Assembly: GCF_000473205.1 (NCBI RefSeq)
Contig: NZ_KI421507.1
Coordinates: 2,665,187 to 2,729,186 of the forward strand
Source: Pseudophaeobacter arcticus DSM 23566
GTDB lineage: Bacteria; Pseudomonadota; Alphaproteobacteria; Rhodobacterales; Rhodobacteraceae
DNA length: 64,000 nt
Direction of reading: 5' to 3'
Positions 18,196 to 29,499 of this stretch are shown piece after piece. Numbering within the stretch: the first letter of the stretch is position 1; the number at the start of each line of letters is the position of its first letter. A program made the position numbers and the translations under genes. The notes below the pieces were generated by a model. The model made no database searches. It worked only from the letters and a program-made list of their open reading frames with translations, and was not told the origin of the DNA.

Positions 18196-18554
18196 CGGTA
18201 TCGTCCTTATCCGTGGAGATCACACTGGCTCCTTGCAGGTTAGCTTAGCTAAAATTTTGCTAAAATCCCCAGCCACCTAAGCAGAGCCACAAAGCGCAAA
18301 AGGATTAGGCCGCACTCCAAAAGGCGAAGGAAGACATCCAAAACTGCGGAAAAATGCGGCACCGCGTCAATCTGACGGGGCAAAATTCGCATGCTAATGA
18401 TTGCACCGCCCGCGCTCCTGCTCTACATGGGGGCCTAAATGGACCTGCCCGGAAACCAATTTCGACGCCTGCTCCGTTCAGTCTCATACATGAGATGTAG
18501 TGCTGCTACATTATAGTCACCAAAGCTTCCGATATCGCTGAAAGGTAGAGAAAC
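18196..18554. other. Divergent intergenic region between the glycosyltransferase and icd
   Basis: No convincing gene. It holds a direct repeat GCTAAAAT at 18248-18255 and 18259-18266 (11-bp period) near the glycosyltransferase start. An inverted repeat TCTCAT-AC-ATGAGA at 18482-18495, about 60 bp before icd, is a possible operator. An AT-richer stretch at 18508-18520 may be the icd promoter. Confidence 0.45.
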
Positions 18555-20768
<2,214 letters not shown>

Positions 20769-20798
20769 GCGTCTCACACCCCTTAGGTAAAACGCAGG

Positions 20799-20832
20799 AG
20801 CGCCCGGCAGATCTGCCGGGCGCTTTGTTTTT
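20799..20832 (+). terminator. Rho-independent terminator after icd
   Basis: A 26-bp perfect palindrome (20799-20824, arms AGCGCCCGGCAGA) is followed by TTGTTTTTA. It lies 30 bp beyond the icd stop. Confidence 0.85.
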
Positions 20833-20842
20833 ATAAAGCCTG

Positions 20843-20904
20843 TTGCAGGGGCTCTGCCCCCGCGCCCCTGCAGGGCGCTCCCCCGAGGTATTTTAGGGAA
20901 AGAT
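20843..20904. repeat. GC-rich intergenic element of a kind widespread in Rhodobacteraceae
   Basis: The segment contains GGGGCTCTGCCCC, GCGCCCCTGCAGGGCGC and CCCCCGAGGTATTTT in a row, giving two short stems. From memory, near-identical strings end many operons in this family. Only this copy is seen in the window. It lies between icd and the convergent chemoreceptor gene. Confidence 0.5.
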
Positions 20905-20921
20905 GAAAGCCACAGCGAGGA

Positions 20922-22826
20922 TCAGAAGTCCTGCCACATATCCTTGGCCGTATTGCCGTCAGAGCCCACGCGGACCGGAGTTGGTGCCGGGCTCATGGCC
21001 GCCAGATCCCAGTCGTCATTCCCATGTGCCGAAGGCGCGACAACTGGTGCAACCGAAGACGCTGCTGTTGGCATCTGCACAACCGAGGCGCTGCCATCGA
21101 CCTTAAAGATCGCAACCAGCTCGGCCAGTTTCGAGGAGTCGGTATTGAGCAGATGCCCGGCAGCTGTTGCCTCTTCAACCATGGCGGCGTTTTGCTGGGT
21201 AACCTGGTCCAGCTGTGTCACGCCGGTGTTGATCTCGTTCAGGCCAGTTGATTGCTCCACCGCGCCTTCGGCAATGCCCGATACCAGCTTGGAGATATGG
21301 CTCACCTGACCCACGATGCTTTCGAGAGCTTCGCCTGCCTTGCCAACCAGATCCACCCCACGGGCAACCTGTTTCGAGCTGTCGCCAATCAGTGTTTTGA
21401 TTTCCATCGCCGCATCCGAAGAGCGCTGCGCCAGCGCCCGTACTTCAGAGGCCACAACCGCAAAGCCTTTGCCCGCTTCACCAGCACGGGCCGCTTCGAC
21501 CCCGGCGTTGAGGGCCAGCAGGTTGGTCTGGAACGCGATGTCATCAATCACCGAAATGATCTGGCTGATGTGGTTCGAACTCTGCTCGATCTCGGTCATT
21601 GCGGAAACCGCGCTTTGCACAACTTCGCCACTGACTTCGGCTTCTTGCTTGGCAGCCTCCATGGTGGCCTCAACGCTGCGGGCGCCTTCGGCGGCAGATT
21701 TCACGCTCGCGGTCAGCTCATCCAGCGCCGCGGCGGTCTCTTCCAGGGTTGCGGCCTGGCTTTCGGTCCGGTGCGACAGGTCATCCGAAGCCTGGCTGAT
21801 TTCAGCCGCGCCATTGCGGATCGAGGTGGTGGCTTCGACCATACGCGACATTGTCCCGCTCAGCGTTTCAGTCGTTTGGTTGAAGTCCCGACGCAGCTGG
21901 CTGTAATCCTCTGGGAAATCACTGGTGATCTTAACCGTCAGATCCCCCTGTGACAGCTTGGACAGGCTGCTGCTGAGAATGGATACAACTTTGACCTGCT
22001 CTGCTTCGCGTTCTTTCTGTTCGCCTTCCAATTCTTTTTGGCGGATCAAAGACTGCCGGAAGAGTTCCAAGCGGCGCGCCATATCGCCAATTTCGCTTTT
22101 GTTGTTGGTGGCCGGGATATCAGCATCGGTGTCGCCCTCGGCCATGGTGCGCATCCGGTTGTTCAAAGCAGTTACAGGAACGGTCACGCTGCGGGTGATC
22201 ACAGTGGCCCCAATTGCAAGAATTGCGAGGCTAATTGCGAGAGCACTCAGGGCAGTCCAGCGCATGATATTCAGCTCAGCTTCGATATCTTCAACATAGG
22301 CCCCAGTCCCGATAATCCATTTCCAGGGCGCGAAGGCCTTGACGTACCCCATTTTGGCTTGGGGGATTTCCGAGTCTGGCTTGTTGAAGTGATAGATGAC
22401 CGCCCCAGAGCCCTTCTCTTTGATGACCTTGTTGAATTCCTGAAAAACCAGAACTCCGTTTACATCTTCGAAGTCAGTCTGCACATTGCCAATAAGCTGT
22501 TTGGCAACAGCATGAGCGCGCATGACGTCGTTTTCGTCAAAGGCAAAGAAATAGCCTACAGAACCAAACCGCAGCAGTTCAATTTGGGTTTTGCCCTGCT
22601 CTTGGGCTTCCTCTAGCGTCAAAGTGCCTGCCTGCACCTGCTCATCCAGGTTTGCGAGAGAGCTAATCACGGCATCGGTCAGGCTGCTGAGTTCTTTTTC
22701 ACGCATTTCATATGCGTTGTCCACGGCACGGGATAAGAGAACAAAAGTCAAAGCTGCGGCCAGCCCCACCGCTAAAGCGGCTAGGGCGTATATCCGTACA
22801 GGCAATCGGAACAGAAACTGGGGCAT
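20922..22826 (-). CDS. Methyl-accepting chemotaxis protein with periplasmic Cache domain
   Basis: A 634-residue chemoreceptor. TM1 is at about residues 12-34, followed by a single-Cache-type sensory domain to about 190 (GSVGYFFAFDENDVMRAH, GYVKAFAPWKWIIGTGAYVED). TM2 is near 193-213, then HAMP, and the signalling hairpin has its tip near [20 protein letters not shown]. The protein ends in MWQDF, matching the W-x-x-F pattern of the CheR/CheB docking pentapeptide (NWETF in E. coli Tar). It sits alone, without che genes. Confidence 0.92.
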   Translation of the reverse strand: MPQFLFRLPVRIYALAALAVGLAAALTFVLLSRAVDNAYEMREKELSSLTDAVISSLANLDEQVQAGTLTLEEAQEQGKTQIELLRFGSVGYFFAFDENDVMRAHAVAKQLIGNVQTDFEDVNGVLVFQEFNKVIKEKGSGAVIYHFNKPDSEIPQAKMGYVKAFAPWKWIIGTGAYVEDIEAELNIMRWTALSALAISLAILAIGATVITRSVTVPVTALNNRMRTMAEGDTDADIPATNNKSEIGDMARRLELFRQSLIRQKELEGEQKEREAEQVKVVSILSSSLSKLSQGDLTVKITSDFPEDYSQLRRDFNQTTETLSGTMSRMVEATTSIRNGAAEISQASDDLSHRTESQAATLEETAAALDELTASVKSAAEGARSVEATMEAAKQEAEVSGEVVQSAVSAMTEIEQSSNHISQIISVIDDIAFQTNLLALNAGVEAARAGEAGKGFAVVASEVRALAQRSSDAAMEIKTLIGDSSKQVARGVDLVGKAGEALESIVGQVSHISKLVSGIAEGAVEQSTGLNEINTGVTQLDQVTQQNAAMVEEATAAGHLLNTDSSKLAELVAIFKVDGSASVVQMPTAASSVAPVVAPSAHGNDDWDLAAMSPAPTPVRVGSDGNTAKDMWQDF

Positions 22827-22988
22827 TTTCGGATGGTCCTATAAAACTAACGCTACTCCTCTACCTATGTTGAGCATCCTAATATTCTATTATGACCACC
22901 TGTGCTGCTTAATGCTTCAGCAGAAAAACTAGCCAATATTCGACCTAGTTCCCAAACGCGATGCCCTAAAGGGAAGTGAAATGTCACA

Positions 22989-23010
22989 CAATCAACCTAT
23001 GGGTTGATTG
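22989..23010. repeat. 9-bp inverted repeat, operator or mRNA-end hairpin
   Basis: CAATCAACC (22989-22997) and GGTTGATTG (23002-23010) flank a 4-nt loop. It lies 50 bp beyond the MocR-type gene stop and 163 bp upstream of the chemoreceptor start. There is no U-tract on either strand, so its role is open. Confidence 0.45.
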
Positions 23011-23060
23011 ATCTTCACCCGGGCAAGACCACGCTCCGCCCTCCTGCAAGGCCCATACCC

Positions 23061-24530
23061 TCAGCGGGAAACCAGTTGCAGAATCTGCTGCAACAGACCC
23101 AGGCCCTGTTGCAGCTCTGCCTCGCTATAGCCGCAGAACCCCAAAACCAATCCGTTGTAACCCCCATCACCTGGGCGCGGGGTCTGAACAAATCCCGAAA
23201 GGGCCTCAATGCTCAACCCCAGTTCTGCCGCCCGAATGCAAACCTCCCGGTCCTGCAGTGCGCAGGTCAAATGGAACACCACCTGCATTCCGGCCTGGTG
23301 ATCGACGCAATATCCATAAGCGCCAAAATCCTGACTCAATTGATCCAGAAGAAAGCGACGACGCTCAGCGTAGATCCGTCTGACCCGACGCAGATGCCGG
23401 TAGAACTCACCGCTGTCGATAAAATCTGCGAGCGGCTGTTGTGGCATGCTGCTGGCCTTTGGGCCAAAGCGTTGAATGCTGTTGGCAAAGCTTGCCACAA
23501 GAGGTTCGGGAAGGATCAGATAGCCCAGACGCAGCGCGTTGGAAAAGATTTTGGAGAAACTACCAATATAGAGAGTGCGGTGCAAATGATCAAAACCAGC
23601 CATCGCCGGGATCGGTCGCCCGGCGTAGCGAAACTCGCTGTCATAGTCATCTTCAATGATCCAGGCCTCTGTCTTGATCGCCCATCGAATAAACTCCATC
23701 CGGCGTGCCGGGGACATGGCGCCACCCAGCGGAAACTGATGTGAGGGCGTCAGAATGGCCAGCCGCGGGGCAACCGGCCCAGAGGGGAGAACCGCGCCAC
23801 TGTCATCAACGCGCAGATACTCTGGCGTCAATCCCTGCGCGGTGATGAAATACTGCAAGGGTCTATAGCCAGGATCCTCAAGCGCGACGCTATCGCCGGA
23901 TTGTGCCAGCGCATGCAAGCAGATCTCCAGGGCATCCGTGGCACCGGCTGTGACAATCACCTGCTCGGGTCTGGCCGAAATGCCCCGCCACTCCGCCACA
24001 TGATCACAGATAGACTGACGCAGAGCCAAAGAGCCAAATCCGCGACTGCCGACAAACATGGCCTGCGGGTCAGAGCGACAAATCCGTGCCACTGTCTTGG
24101 CCCATTGCCGATACGGAAACAGCCGCATATCCGGGGTGCCCGCCCGAAAGATGTGCGCCTCCACCATTTGGGGCGGGGAGGCAGAGCCAGGGCCCTGCGC
24201 GCCACCTCTGCGCGCCGCTGCTCCCGATTTTGGGTCAGCCGCAGGGGCCTGTCGCTGCGCCATCTCAACTTCGCCAGAGGCACAGAGCCGATACCCAGAG
24301 CCCTGCTGGCTGCTGAGGTATCCTTCGGCAACCAGTTGTTCGTAAGCGGTGACGATGGTGGAACGCGACACCCCCAGTTCGGTGGCAAACACCCGGGTTG
24401 GCGGCAGTTTGCTGCCCGGCGCCATATCCCCCGAAGCGGCGCGCAGGCGAATGGCGGCACAGATTTGCTCAAACACCGGAGTGCTGGCGGCACGATCAAT
24501 GGAAAAACCCAACCAAGGTGTCTGTTTCAT
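23061..24530 (-). CDS. MocR-family regulator (GntR domain fused to PLP aminotransferase fold)
   Basis: A 489-residue fusion. The winged helix is at residues 15-80 (LPPTRVFATELGVSRSTIVTAYEQLVAEGYL). A class I aminotransferase fold follows, with the PLP lysine in YIGSFSKIFSNALRLGY. Such proteins use PLP or PLP-amino-acid adducts as ligands rather than catalysing transamination. The open frame continues upstream to 24950, but that part is compositionally unlike protein; the ATG at 24530, starting KQTPWLGFSIDR, matches family starts. It is divergent from a secreted hydrolase, the likeliest target. Confidence 0.88.
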   Translation of the reverse strand: MKQTPWLGFSIDRAASTPVFEQICAAIRLRAASGDMAPGSKLPPTRVFATELGVSRSTIVTAYEQLVAEGYLSSQQGSGYRLCASGEVEMAQRQAPAADPKSGAAARRGGAQGPGSASPPQMVEAHIFRAGTPDMRLFPYRQWAKTVARICRSDPQAMFVGSRGFGSLALRQSICDHVAEWRGISARPEQVIVTAGATDALEICLHALAQSGDSVALEDPGYRPLQYFITAQGLTPEYLRVDDSGAVLPSGPVAPRLAILTPSHQFPLGGAMSPARRMEFIRWAIKTEAWIIEDDYDSEFRYAGRPIPAMAGFDHLHRTLYIGSFSKIFSNALRLGYLILPEPLVASFANSIQRFGPKASSMPQQPLADFIDSGEFYRHLRRVRRIYAERRRFLLDQLSQDFGAYGYCVDHQAGMQVVFHLTCALQDREVCIRAAELGLSIEALSGFVQTPRPGDGGYNGLVLGFCGYSEAELQQGLGLLQQILQLVSR

Positions 24531-24985
24531 CGGTGATCTCGCAAAATTGGCCTGCTGAAAATGTGAATATCCTAACAGTATAGAGCATCCAAAATAAGGA
24601 CAATCTGCGCTGTAGGGCCACTGCACATGTCCTGCCCCTTGGAGACTGCTTTTGCGGGCTTTTGCTAACCGCCGGCCCCTGTGAAAGAAACGCTGCGTTA
24701 TTGCAGCCAGCCCCATGCTGAGACTTGACCCAGAGCGCGACTCTTTAGTCATCTGAGAAAAGGTGACGCGCGATCGCCCTGAAATGTGTCGTGACGGCTG
24801 TTTATAGATGCCTGTAGCCCAGCAGCAGATCTGGCTTTTTGCCGGAAGAGCCATTGGGAATCCTTTGGCCATCAAACGCAGCCTGCGGGACAGTTTGTTA
24901 CATTGTGATCCTAAGACCAGCGCGCGCCCCGCACTGAAGCTGCGGGGCATTTCAAATGGATACCAAACTGGGAGAAAGAAAAGAT
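24531..24985. other. Divergent regulatory region between mocR-like and hydrolase genes
   Basis: No supported gene. A direct repeat GCTTTTGC occurs at 24648-24655 and 24658-24665 (10-bp spacing), the arrangement seen in several MocR operators. The region is long for a promoter, so an unannotated small RNA or leader cannot be excluded. Confidence 0.4.
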
Positions 24986-26287
24986 ATGTCTAAGAAAAAT
25001 TTGGCTGTTGGTATCGGGCTTGCCTTGGCAGCCACAAGCCTGCCTCTTGCGAGCGCGGCTGAGAACCGCATCGACCGCATCCGCCCAGACGCCCCGGAAC
25101 TTGCCGCCTTTGGCACCCATCCAATTGGGGTGCAGACGCTGGAGTTCACCAATCCCGGTCAAAATGACATTTTGAACACCACTGACGCCGACCAGCCGCT
25201 GTATGATCGTGATCTCACGGTTGAGGTCTGGTATCCGGCGGCGGCAGGAACCGAACAAGGCGGCAGCTATCGCGCCATCCTGCGGGACGGCAAGACCGAA
25301 GTCACCCTGCAGGGCCGTGCCGCACGTGATGCCGCGCCAGCCAGTGGTGAAACCTATCCTCTGGTGGTGATTTCACATGGCTACCCCGGCAACCGCTATC
25401 TGCTGTCCCATCTGGGGGAAAACCTCGCAACCAAGGGCTATGTCACCGTCTCGATTGACCACCGCGACAGCACCTACTCGGACAAGGCCGCCTTTGGCTC
25501 TACCCTGCTGAACCGCCCGCTGGATCAGCGTTTTGTCATTGATCAGATGGAGGCGCTGGAAGGCCCGCTGGGAGCGATCATCAATACGGATCAGACCGGT
25601 GTTATCGGCTATTCTATGGGCGGCTACGGCGCGGTTATCTTTGCCGGTGCCGGCGTGACCGAGGCCTCGACCCAGTATAGCTGGGGCACGCCAGCTGGTC
25701 TGCTGGCCCGTCATCAGGCGGGCTCAGAAAGCCACGCAGCCTTGATTGATGACCGCGTCAAAGCGGTGATTGCCATTGGGCCTTGGGGCATGAACACTGG
25801 CTTCTGGGATGCAACAGGCCTGGCCGGGATCCGCAAACCACTGATGATGATGGCAGGCAGCGCCGATGATGTCTCTGTCTATTCGGCAATCCGAAAAATC
25901 TTTGAGGGCGCGGTCAATACCAACCGTCACCTGCTGACCTTTGAGGGGGCCAATCACAATGCGGCCGCCCCGATGCCTGCCCCAATCGAAAGCTGGGAGC
26001 CCGTTGATAACCTCGACTTCATCCCGTTTGAACACTACGCCGATGCGGTTTGGGACACCAACCGGATGAACAATATCACCCAGCACTTTGCCACCGCCTT
26101 TATGGGGCTGCACCTCAAGGCTGAGACCGATAAGGCACAATACCTGGAGCTGGTACCGCACGCCATCGACGGCGTTATCTCAAAAGATGATGCAGGCAAG
26201 GAACTGCCGGATCACACCTACTGGAAAGGTTTTGCACCGCGCACCGCCGTTGGTCTGAACTTCGAGACCCTTACAGCCGACCAGTAA
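24986..26287 (+). CDS. Secreted alpha/beta hydrolase (dienelactone/PAF-acetylhydrolase-like)
   Basis: A 433-residue protein with a signal peptide (KKNLAVGIGLALAATSLPLASA). It has an alpha/beta-hydrolase core: LVVISHGYPGNRYLL, the nucleophile elbow GYSMGGYG, and a late His in TFEGANHNA. The substrate is unknown; an ester or lactone is expected. The ATG at 24986 is preceded by GGGAGAAAG. It is divergent from the MocR-type regulator and probably controlled by it. Confidence 0.8.
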   Translation: MSKKNLAVGIGLALAATSLPLASAAENRIDRIRPDAPELAAFGTHPIGVQTLEFTNPGQNDILNTTDADQPLYDRDLTVEVWYPAAAGTEQGGSYRAILRDGKTEVTLQGRAARDAAPASGETYPLVVISHGYPGNRYLLSHLGENLATKGYVTVSIDHRDSTYSDKAAFGSTLLNRPLDQRFVIDQMEALEGPLGAIINTDQTGVIGYSMGGYGAVIFAGAGVTEASTQYSWGTPAGLLARHQAGSESHAALIDDRVKAVIAIGPWGMNTGFWDATGLAGIRKPLMMMAGSADDVSVYSAIRKIFEGAVNTNRHLLTFEGANHNAAAPMPAPIESWEPVDNLDFIPFEHYADAVWDTNRMNNITQHFATAFMGLHLKAETDKAQYLELVPHAIDGVISKDDAGKELPDHTYWKGFAPRTAVGLNFETLTADQ

Positions 26288-26310
26288 CCGCGAGAAATGA
26301 AACAGGCCTT

Positions 26311-26364
26311 CTCTCCAACACAGATCACCCCAGCTGGGCTGATCTTGTTGGGGAGAGGCATTTT
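26311..26364 (+). terminator. Long hairpin, probable terminator of the hydrolase gene
   Basis: CTCTCCAACA...AGATCA pairs with TGATCT...TGTTGGGGAGAG across 26311-26357 with a small mismatch, and is followed by GCATTTT. It begins 24 bp after the hydrolase stop. Confidence 0.5.
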
Positions 26365-26540
26365 GCACAGGCTGGCAAAGCTCACATCGGCCCAGGCAGA
26401 ATACGGGTGTTTTACCGTTTATCGGGGTCCGGCATAATTTTGCCCAGATAATGCCCTCCAAATTACCAAAATCTTAAACTATTTGACAATGAGCCTGAAA
26501 ATTTGTGAAGACTGACCCGGCGCAACCCTGAGTAAAACCA

Positions 26541-26969
26541 TTGCTTCGATTTATACCTGCCCTTCATACCCTTGCTGCTGCCCTTGTTTTTAGCGTGGTC
26601 TCTCCTGTGTCCAGTAAAGAATTGCCGAAAGTCCTGTTCCAGTGTGATTTTGAACAGCACCCTTCAATCTGCAAAGCCCTGGTGGAGGCGCTAAAAAGCA
26701 AAACGCCGGAACTAGATCTGACAGTAGAGAAGGTCAGCGACCCGTCCGCCACTGAACTGGCCAATCACTTCTCGGGTCTGACCCTTCGTTACCATGAACA
26801 AAGTCGCGCCAAAGATCGGCTCTCTGGACAGCTGGTTTGGCAAGATCAAGAGGGCCAACCTGTGGACGGCCCCTTGTTGGAGTTATCAATCATGGACAGC
26901 AATTTGGAGGGCCAGAACCTGACACCTTTTGCACATGCTTTGATTGAGGTCTCTGACCTTCCCATATAG
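26541..26969 (+). CDS. Small exported protein of unknown function
   Basis: A 142-residue open frame from TTG 26541; an in-frame stop at 26529 leaves no earlier start. The N-terminus looks like a signal peptide (FIPALHTLAAALVFSVVSPV). The remainder is soluble and contains two Cys separated by nine residues (QCDFEQHPSICKAL), a possible disulfide. I do not recognise the family. Base composition around it is more AT-rich than in neighbouring genes. It is 135 bp upstream of the RTX protease in the same direction. Confidence 0.55.
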   Translation: MLRFIPALHTLAAALVFSVVSPVSSKELPKVLFQCDFEQHPSICKALVEALKSKTPELDLTVEKVSDPSATELANHFSGLTLRYHEQSRAKDRLSGQLVWQDQEGQPVDGPLLELSIMDSNLEGQNLTPFAHALIEVSDLPI

Positions 26970-27037
26970 AAACCCCACCATATAGTCCGGTCTCTGCGAC
27001 CGAAATCAATTTTGTAGTACATACAGAGGATTGTTAC

Positions 27038-27112
27038 ATGCCTGCCAGCACCGACACCCAGACCCTTTCACCCCCTGTGAATTCAGCCCGGTCAGGAGAG
27101 TTCCATGTGTGA
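27038..27112 (+). CDS. Possible 24-codon leader peptide upstream of the RTX protease
   Basis: ATG 27038 follows AGAGGA at good spacing. The frame encodes 24 residues (starting MPASTDTQTL) and stops with TGA at 27110-27112, overlapping the protease start at 27105. Overlap of this kind can couple or attenuate translation of the downstream gene. There is no homology evidence; it may also be chance. Confidence 0.3.
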   Translation: MPASTDTQTLSPPVNSARSGEFHV

Positions 27113-29387
27113 GTTTTGTGGCAACCGCGATCATCGCCTCTTTGTTGAAGACACGACACATACGCCCACCGTCGAAACAAGCTATGCGGCCAAGCCAACA
27201 AACACCGTTGATGAGATTGCAGACTATCTGACAACTGGCTACTGGGAAGCGAACGGTTCGACGCCACGCTCCTTCGCCGAAACGACTGGCGACCAGCTCA
27301 CGGTAAATCTGTCCGGTTTGACCTCCTCTGCCAAGGCAGTCGCGCGACAGGCTCTGGAAGCCTGGGAAGCAGTGTCCGGATTGGAATTTGTCGAAACCAC
27401 ATCCAGCATCGTGGATATCAGTTTTGACGACGAGGACCAAAGGGGGGCCTACGCGCAATCCTACGTGTTTTCATCAGGTGAAATCTACAGATCCTGGGTC
27501 AATATTCCCACCTGGTGGGATGCAAATCCGGAATACTACGTCCAGACCTACATCCATGAAATCGGCCATGCTCTTGGCCTGGGGCATGCGGGGCTCTACA
27601 ATGGCACCGGGACCTATGAAGACGATGCGGAATATGCCAACGACAGCTGGCAGATGAGCATCATGTCCTATTTCTCACAGGATGAGGCCACAGGGGTTGA
27701 TGCCGATTTTGCCTATGTCTACACGCCCCAGATCGCCGACATTGCCGCCATTCAGGATCTCTATGGCGTCCCGACCAATGTGGAAACCGGCGATACCACC
27801 TATGGCGATGGCAACACCACTGGCCGCAGTATCATGGATATGGATCACGACTATGCCTTTACCATCGTCGACAGCGGCGGCATTGATACCATTGATCTGA
27901 GCTCGCGCAGCTATAACCAAAACCTAAGTCTGGTAGTTGATACATTCTCGGATCTGAACGGCAAGATCGGCAACTTTGCCATCGGTCGCGGCACCGTGAT
28001 TGAGAAAGCCTTCACCGGCTCTGGCCACGATACAATCACCGGCAATGACGCAAATAACGTTTTTGATACCAGCTCTGGCAACGATCAGATCTTTGCAGGC
28101 GCAGGCGTCGATATAATCTATGCAGGCGCAGGCGATGACACGATCTACGGTGGCGCTGATGCAGATTTGATTAGCGGTGGTGAAGGCGATGACAGTATGG
28201 TCGGCGGCACCGGAGATGATCTTTACTATGTGGACTCCGCCAACGACCAGGTCATCGAACTGGCCGGCGAAGGCAACGACACAATTTTGTCCTCAATCAG
28301 TATTGCCCTGTACGACAGCAGCGCCTATGTCGAAAATCTGACTCTGAGTGGCACGGATAACCTGAACGGGACCGGCAACGGTCTGAACAATGTGATCACC
28401 GGCAACAACGGCAACAACATTCTGAACGGCGCCTGGGGCAATGACTCTCTGACCGGCGGCGCGGGCAACGACACTTTCCAGGATGACCAGGGCGTTGACA
28501 CGATGGTCGGCGGTACGGGCAATGACACTTACCATTTGGACGATGCAGGCGACCGCATTGTTGAAAACTTCGGAGAGGGGGCGGATCATGCGATCTTCTC
28601 ATTTGACGACAAAATTAAGCTGTGGGAATACAGCAAAAATGTCGAATCCCTCGCTCTCACCGGAGATGCAGACTGGGCGACCGGCAATGGGTTGAATAAT
28701 ACCATTTATGGCAACACCACCAAAAACAACATCCTGAACGGCGCCTGGGGCAATGACACCCTTTATGGCGGAGCCGGAAACGATACCCTGCGCGATGACC
28801 ATGGCACTGACCTGATGGTTGGGGGGGCTGGCAATGACATCTATTTCCTGGACGATGCAGCTGACCGCGTCGTTGAAAGTTTCGGTGAGGGCTGGGACTA
28901 CATCGTTGCCTCATTTGCAGACAATTTGAAGCTGTGGGAGTACAGCAAAAATGTCGAAGTTGTCATTCTCAAAGGGGATGCAGACTGGGTGGCTGGCAAT
29001 GGGTTGAATAACCTCATCAAGGGCAACGCCACCAAAGCCAGCGTCCTGAATGGCGCCTGGGGCAACGACACCCTCTATGGCGGTACCGGCGATGATACCC
29101 TGCGAGATGATCATGGAAACGATCATTTCACCGGTGGAGCTGGTGCTGACAGCTTTATCTTTGCCGGAAGTTTTGGAACCGACATCATCCATGACTTCAC
29201 CACCAGCGAAGTCGGCGAGATCATTGACCTCGCAGGCGTCTCTGAGATCACCGACTACTCAGACCTGGTGCAGAACCACCTGAGCGAAGTGAACGGGAAT
29301 GCCGTGATCAGCGATAATCTTGGCAACAGTATCACTCTGGCGGGTGTTGGCCTGGGTGATCTGACAGCGGATGACTTTCTGTTCTAG
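27105..29387 (+). CDS. Serralysin-like M10 zinc metalloprotease with RTX repeats
   Basis: A 760-residue protease. The metzincin site HEIGHALGLGH places zinc ligands at H151, H155 and H161 and the catalytic base at E152; the Met-turn is SIMSY. From about residue 300 it is RTX sequence (GGxGxD nonapeptides) that binds calcium, including a 104-residue unit repeated almost exactly. There is no N-terminal signal, so type I secretion is expected; no transporter genes are in the window. The N-terminus has the pattern MCEFC, which I recall from Rhodobacteraceae relatives. AGGAGAG precedes the start. Confidence 0.93.
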   Translation: MCEFCGNRDHRLFVEDTTHTPTVETSYAAKPTNTVDEIADYLTTGYWEANGSTPRSFAETTGDQLTVNLSGLTSSAKAVARQALEAWEAVSGLEFVETTSSIVDISFDDEDQRGAYAQSYVFSSGEIYRSWVNIPTWWDANPEYYVQTYIHEIGHALGLGHAGLYNGTGTYEDDAEYANDSWQMSIMSYFSQDEATGVDADFAYVYTPQIADIAAIQDLYGVPTNVETGDTTYGDGNTTGRSIMDMDHDYAFTIVDSGGIDTIDLSSRSYNQNLSLVVDTFSDLNGKIGNFAIGRGTVIEKAFTGSGHDTITGNDANNVFDTSSGNDQIFAGAGVDIIYAGAGDDTIYGGADADLISGGEGDDSMVGGTGDDLYYVDSANDQVIELAGEGNDTILSSISIALYDSSAYVENLTLSGTDNLNGTGNGLNNVITGNNGNNILNGAWGNDSLTGGAGNDTFQDDQGVDTMVGGTGNDTYHLDDAGDRIVENFGEGADHAIFSFDDKIKLWEYSKNVESLALTGDADWATGNGLNNTIYGNTTKNNILNGAWGNDTLYGGAGNDTLRDDHGTDLMVGGAGNDIYFLDDAADRVVESFGEGWDYIVASFADNLKLWEYSKNVEVVILKGDADWVAGNGLNNLIKGNATKASVLNGAWGNDTLYGGTGDDTLRDDHGNDHFTGGAGADSFIFAGSFGTDIIHDFTTSEVGEIIDLAGVSEITDYSDLVQNHLSEVNGNAVISDNLGNSITLAGVGLGDLTADDFLF

Positions 29388-29441
29388 AAAATCGCATGTT
29401 ACTGATGCGGGACAACTGCCCCCTGTCAGTTCATTGCAAAC

Positions 29442-29473
29442 AAAAAGGCGGGCCGCTCTGGCCCGCCTTTTTT
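29442..29473. terminator. Bidirectional rho-independent terminator
   Basis: AAAAAGGCGGGCC (29442-29454) pairs with GGCCCGCCTTTTT (29460-29472), with a 5-nt loop. A-tract and T-tract flank it, so it terminates both the protease and the convergent DUF2339 gene. Confidence 0.88.
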
Positions 29474-29499
29474 GCAGATCTTCCCCTGATGTAGTCTGG

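Noticed and set aside
24531..24950. A 140-residue N-terminal extension of the MocR-type protein
   Set aside because: The extension has no family resemblance, and a good start lies at 24530 just before the conserved domain.
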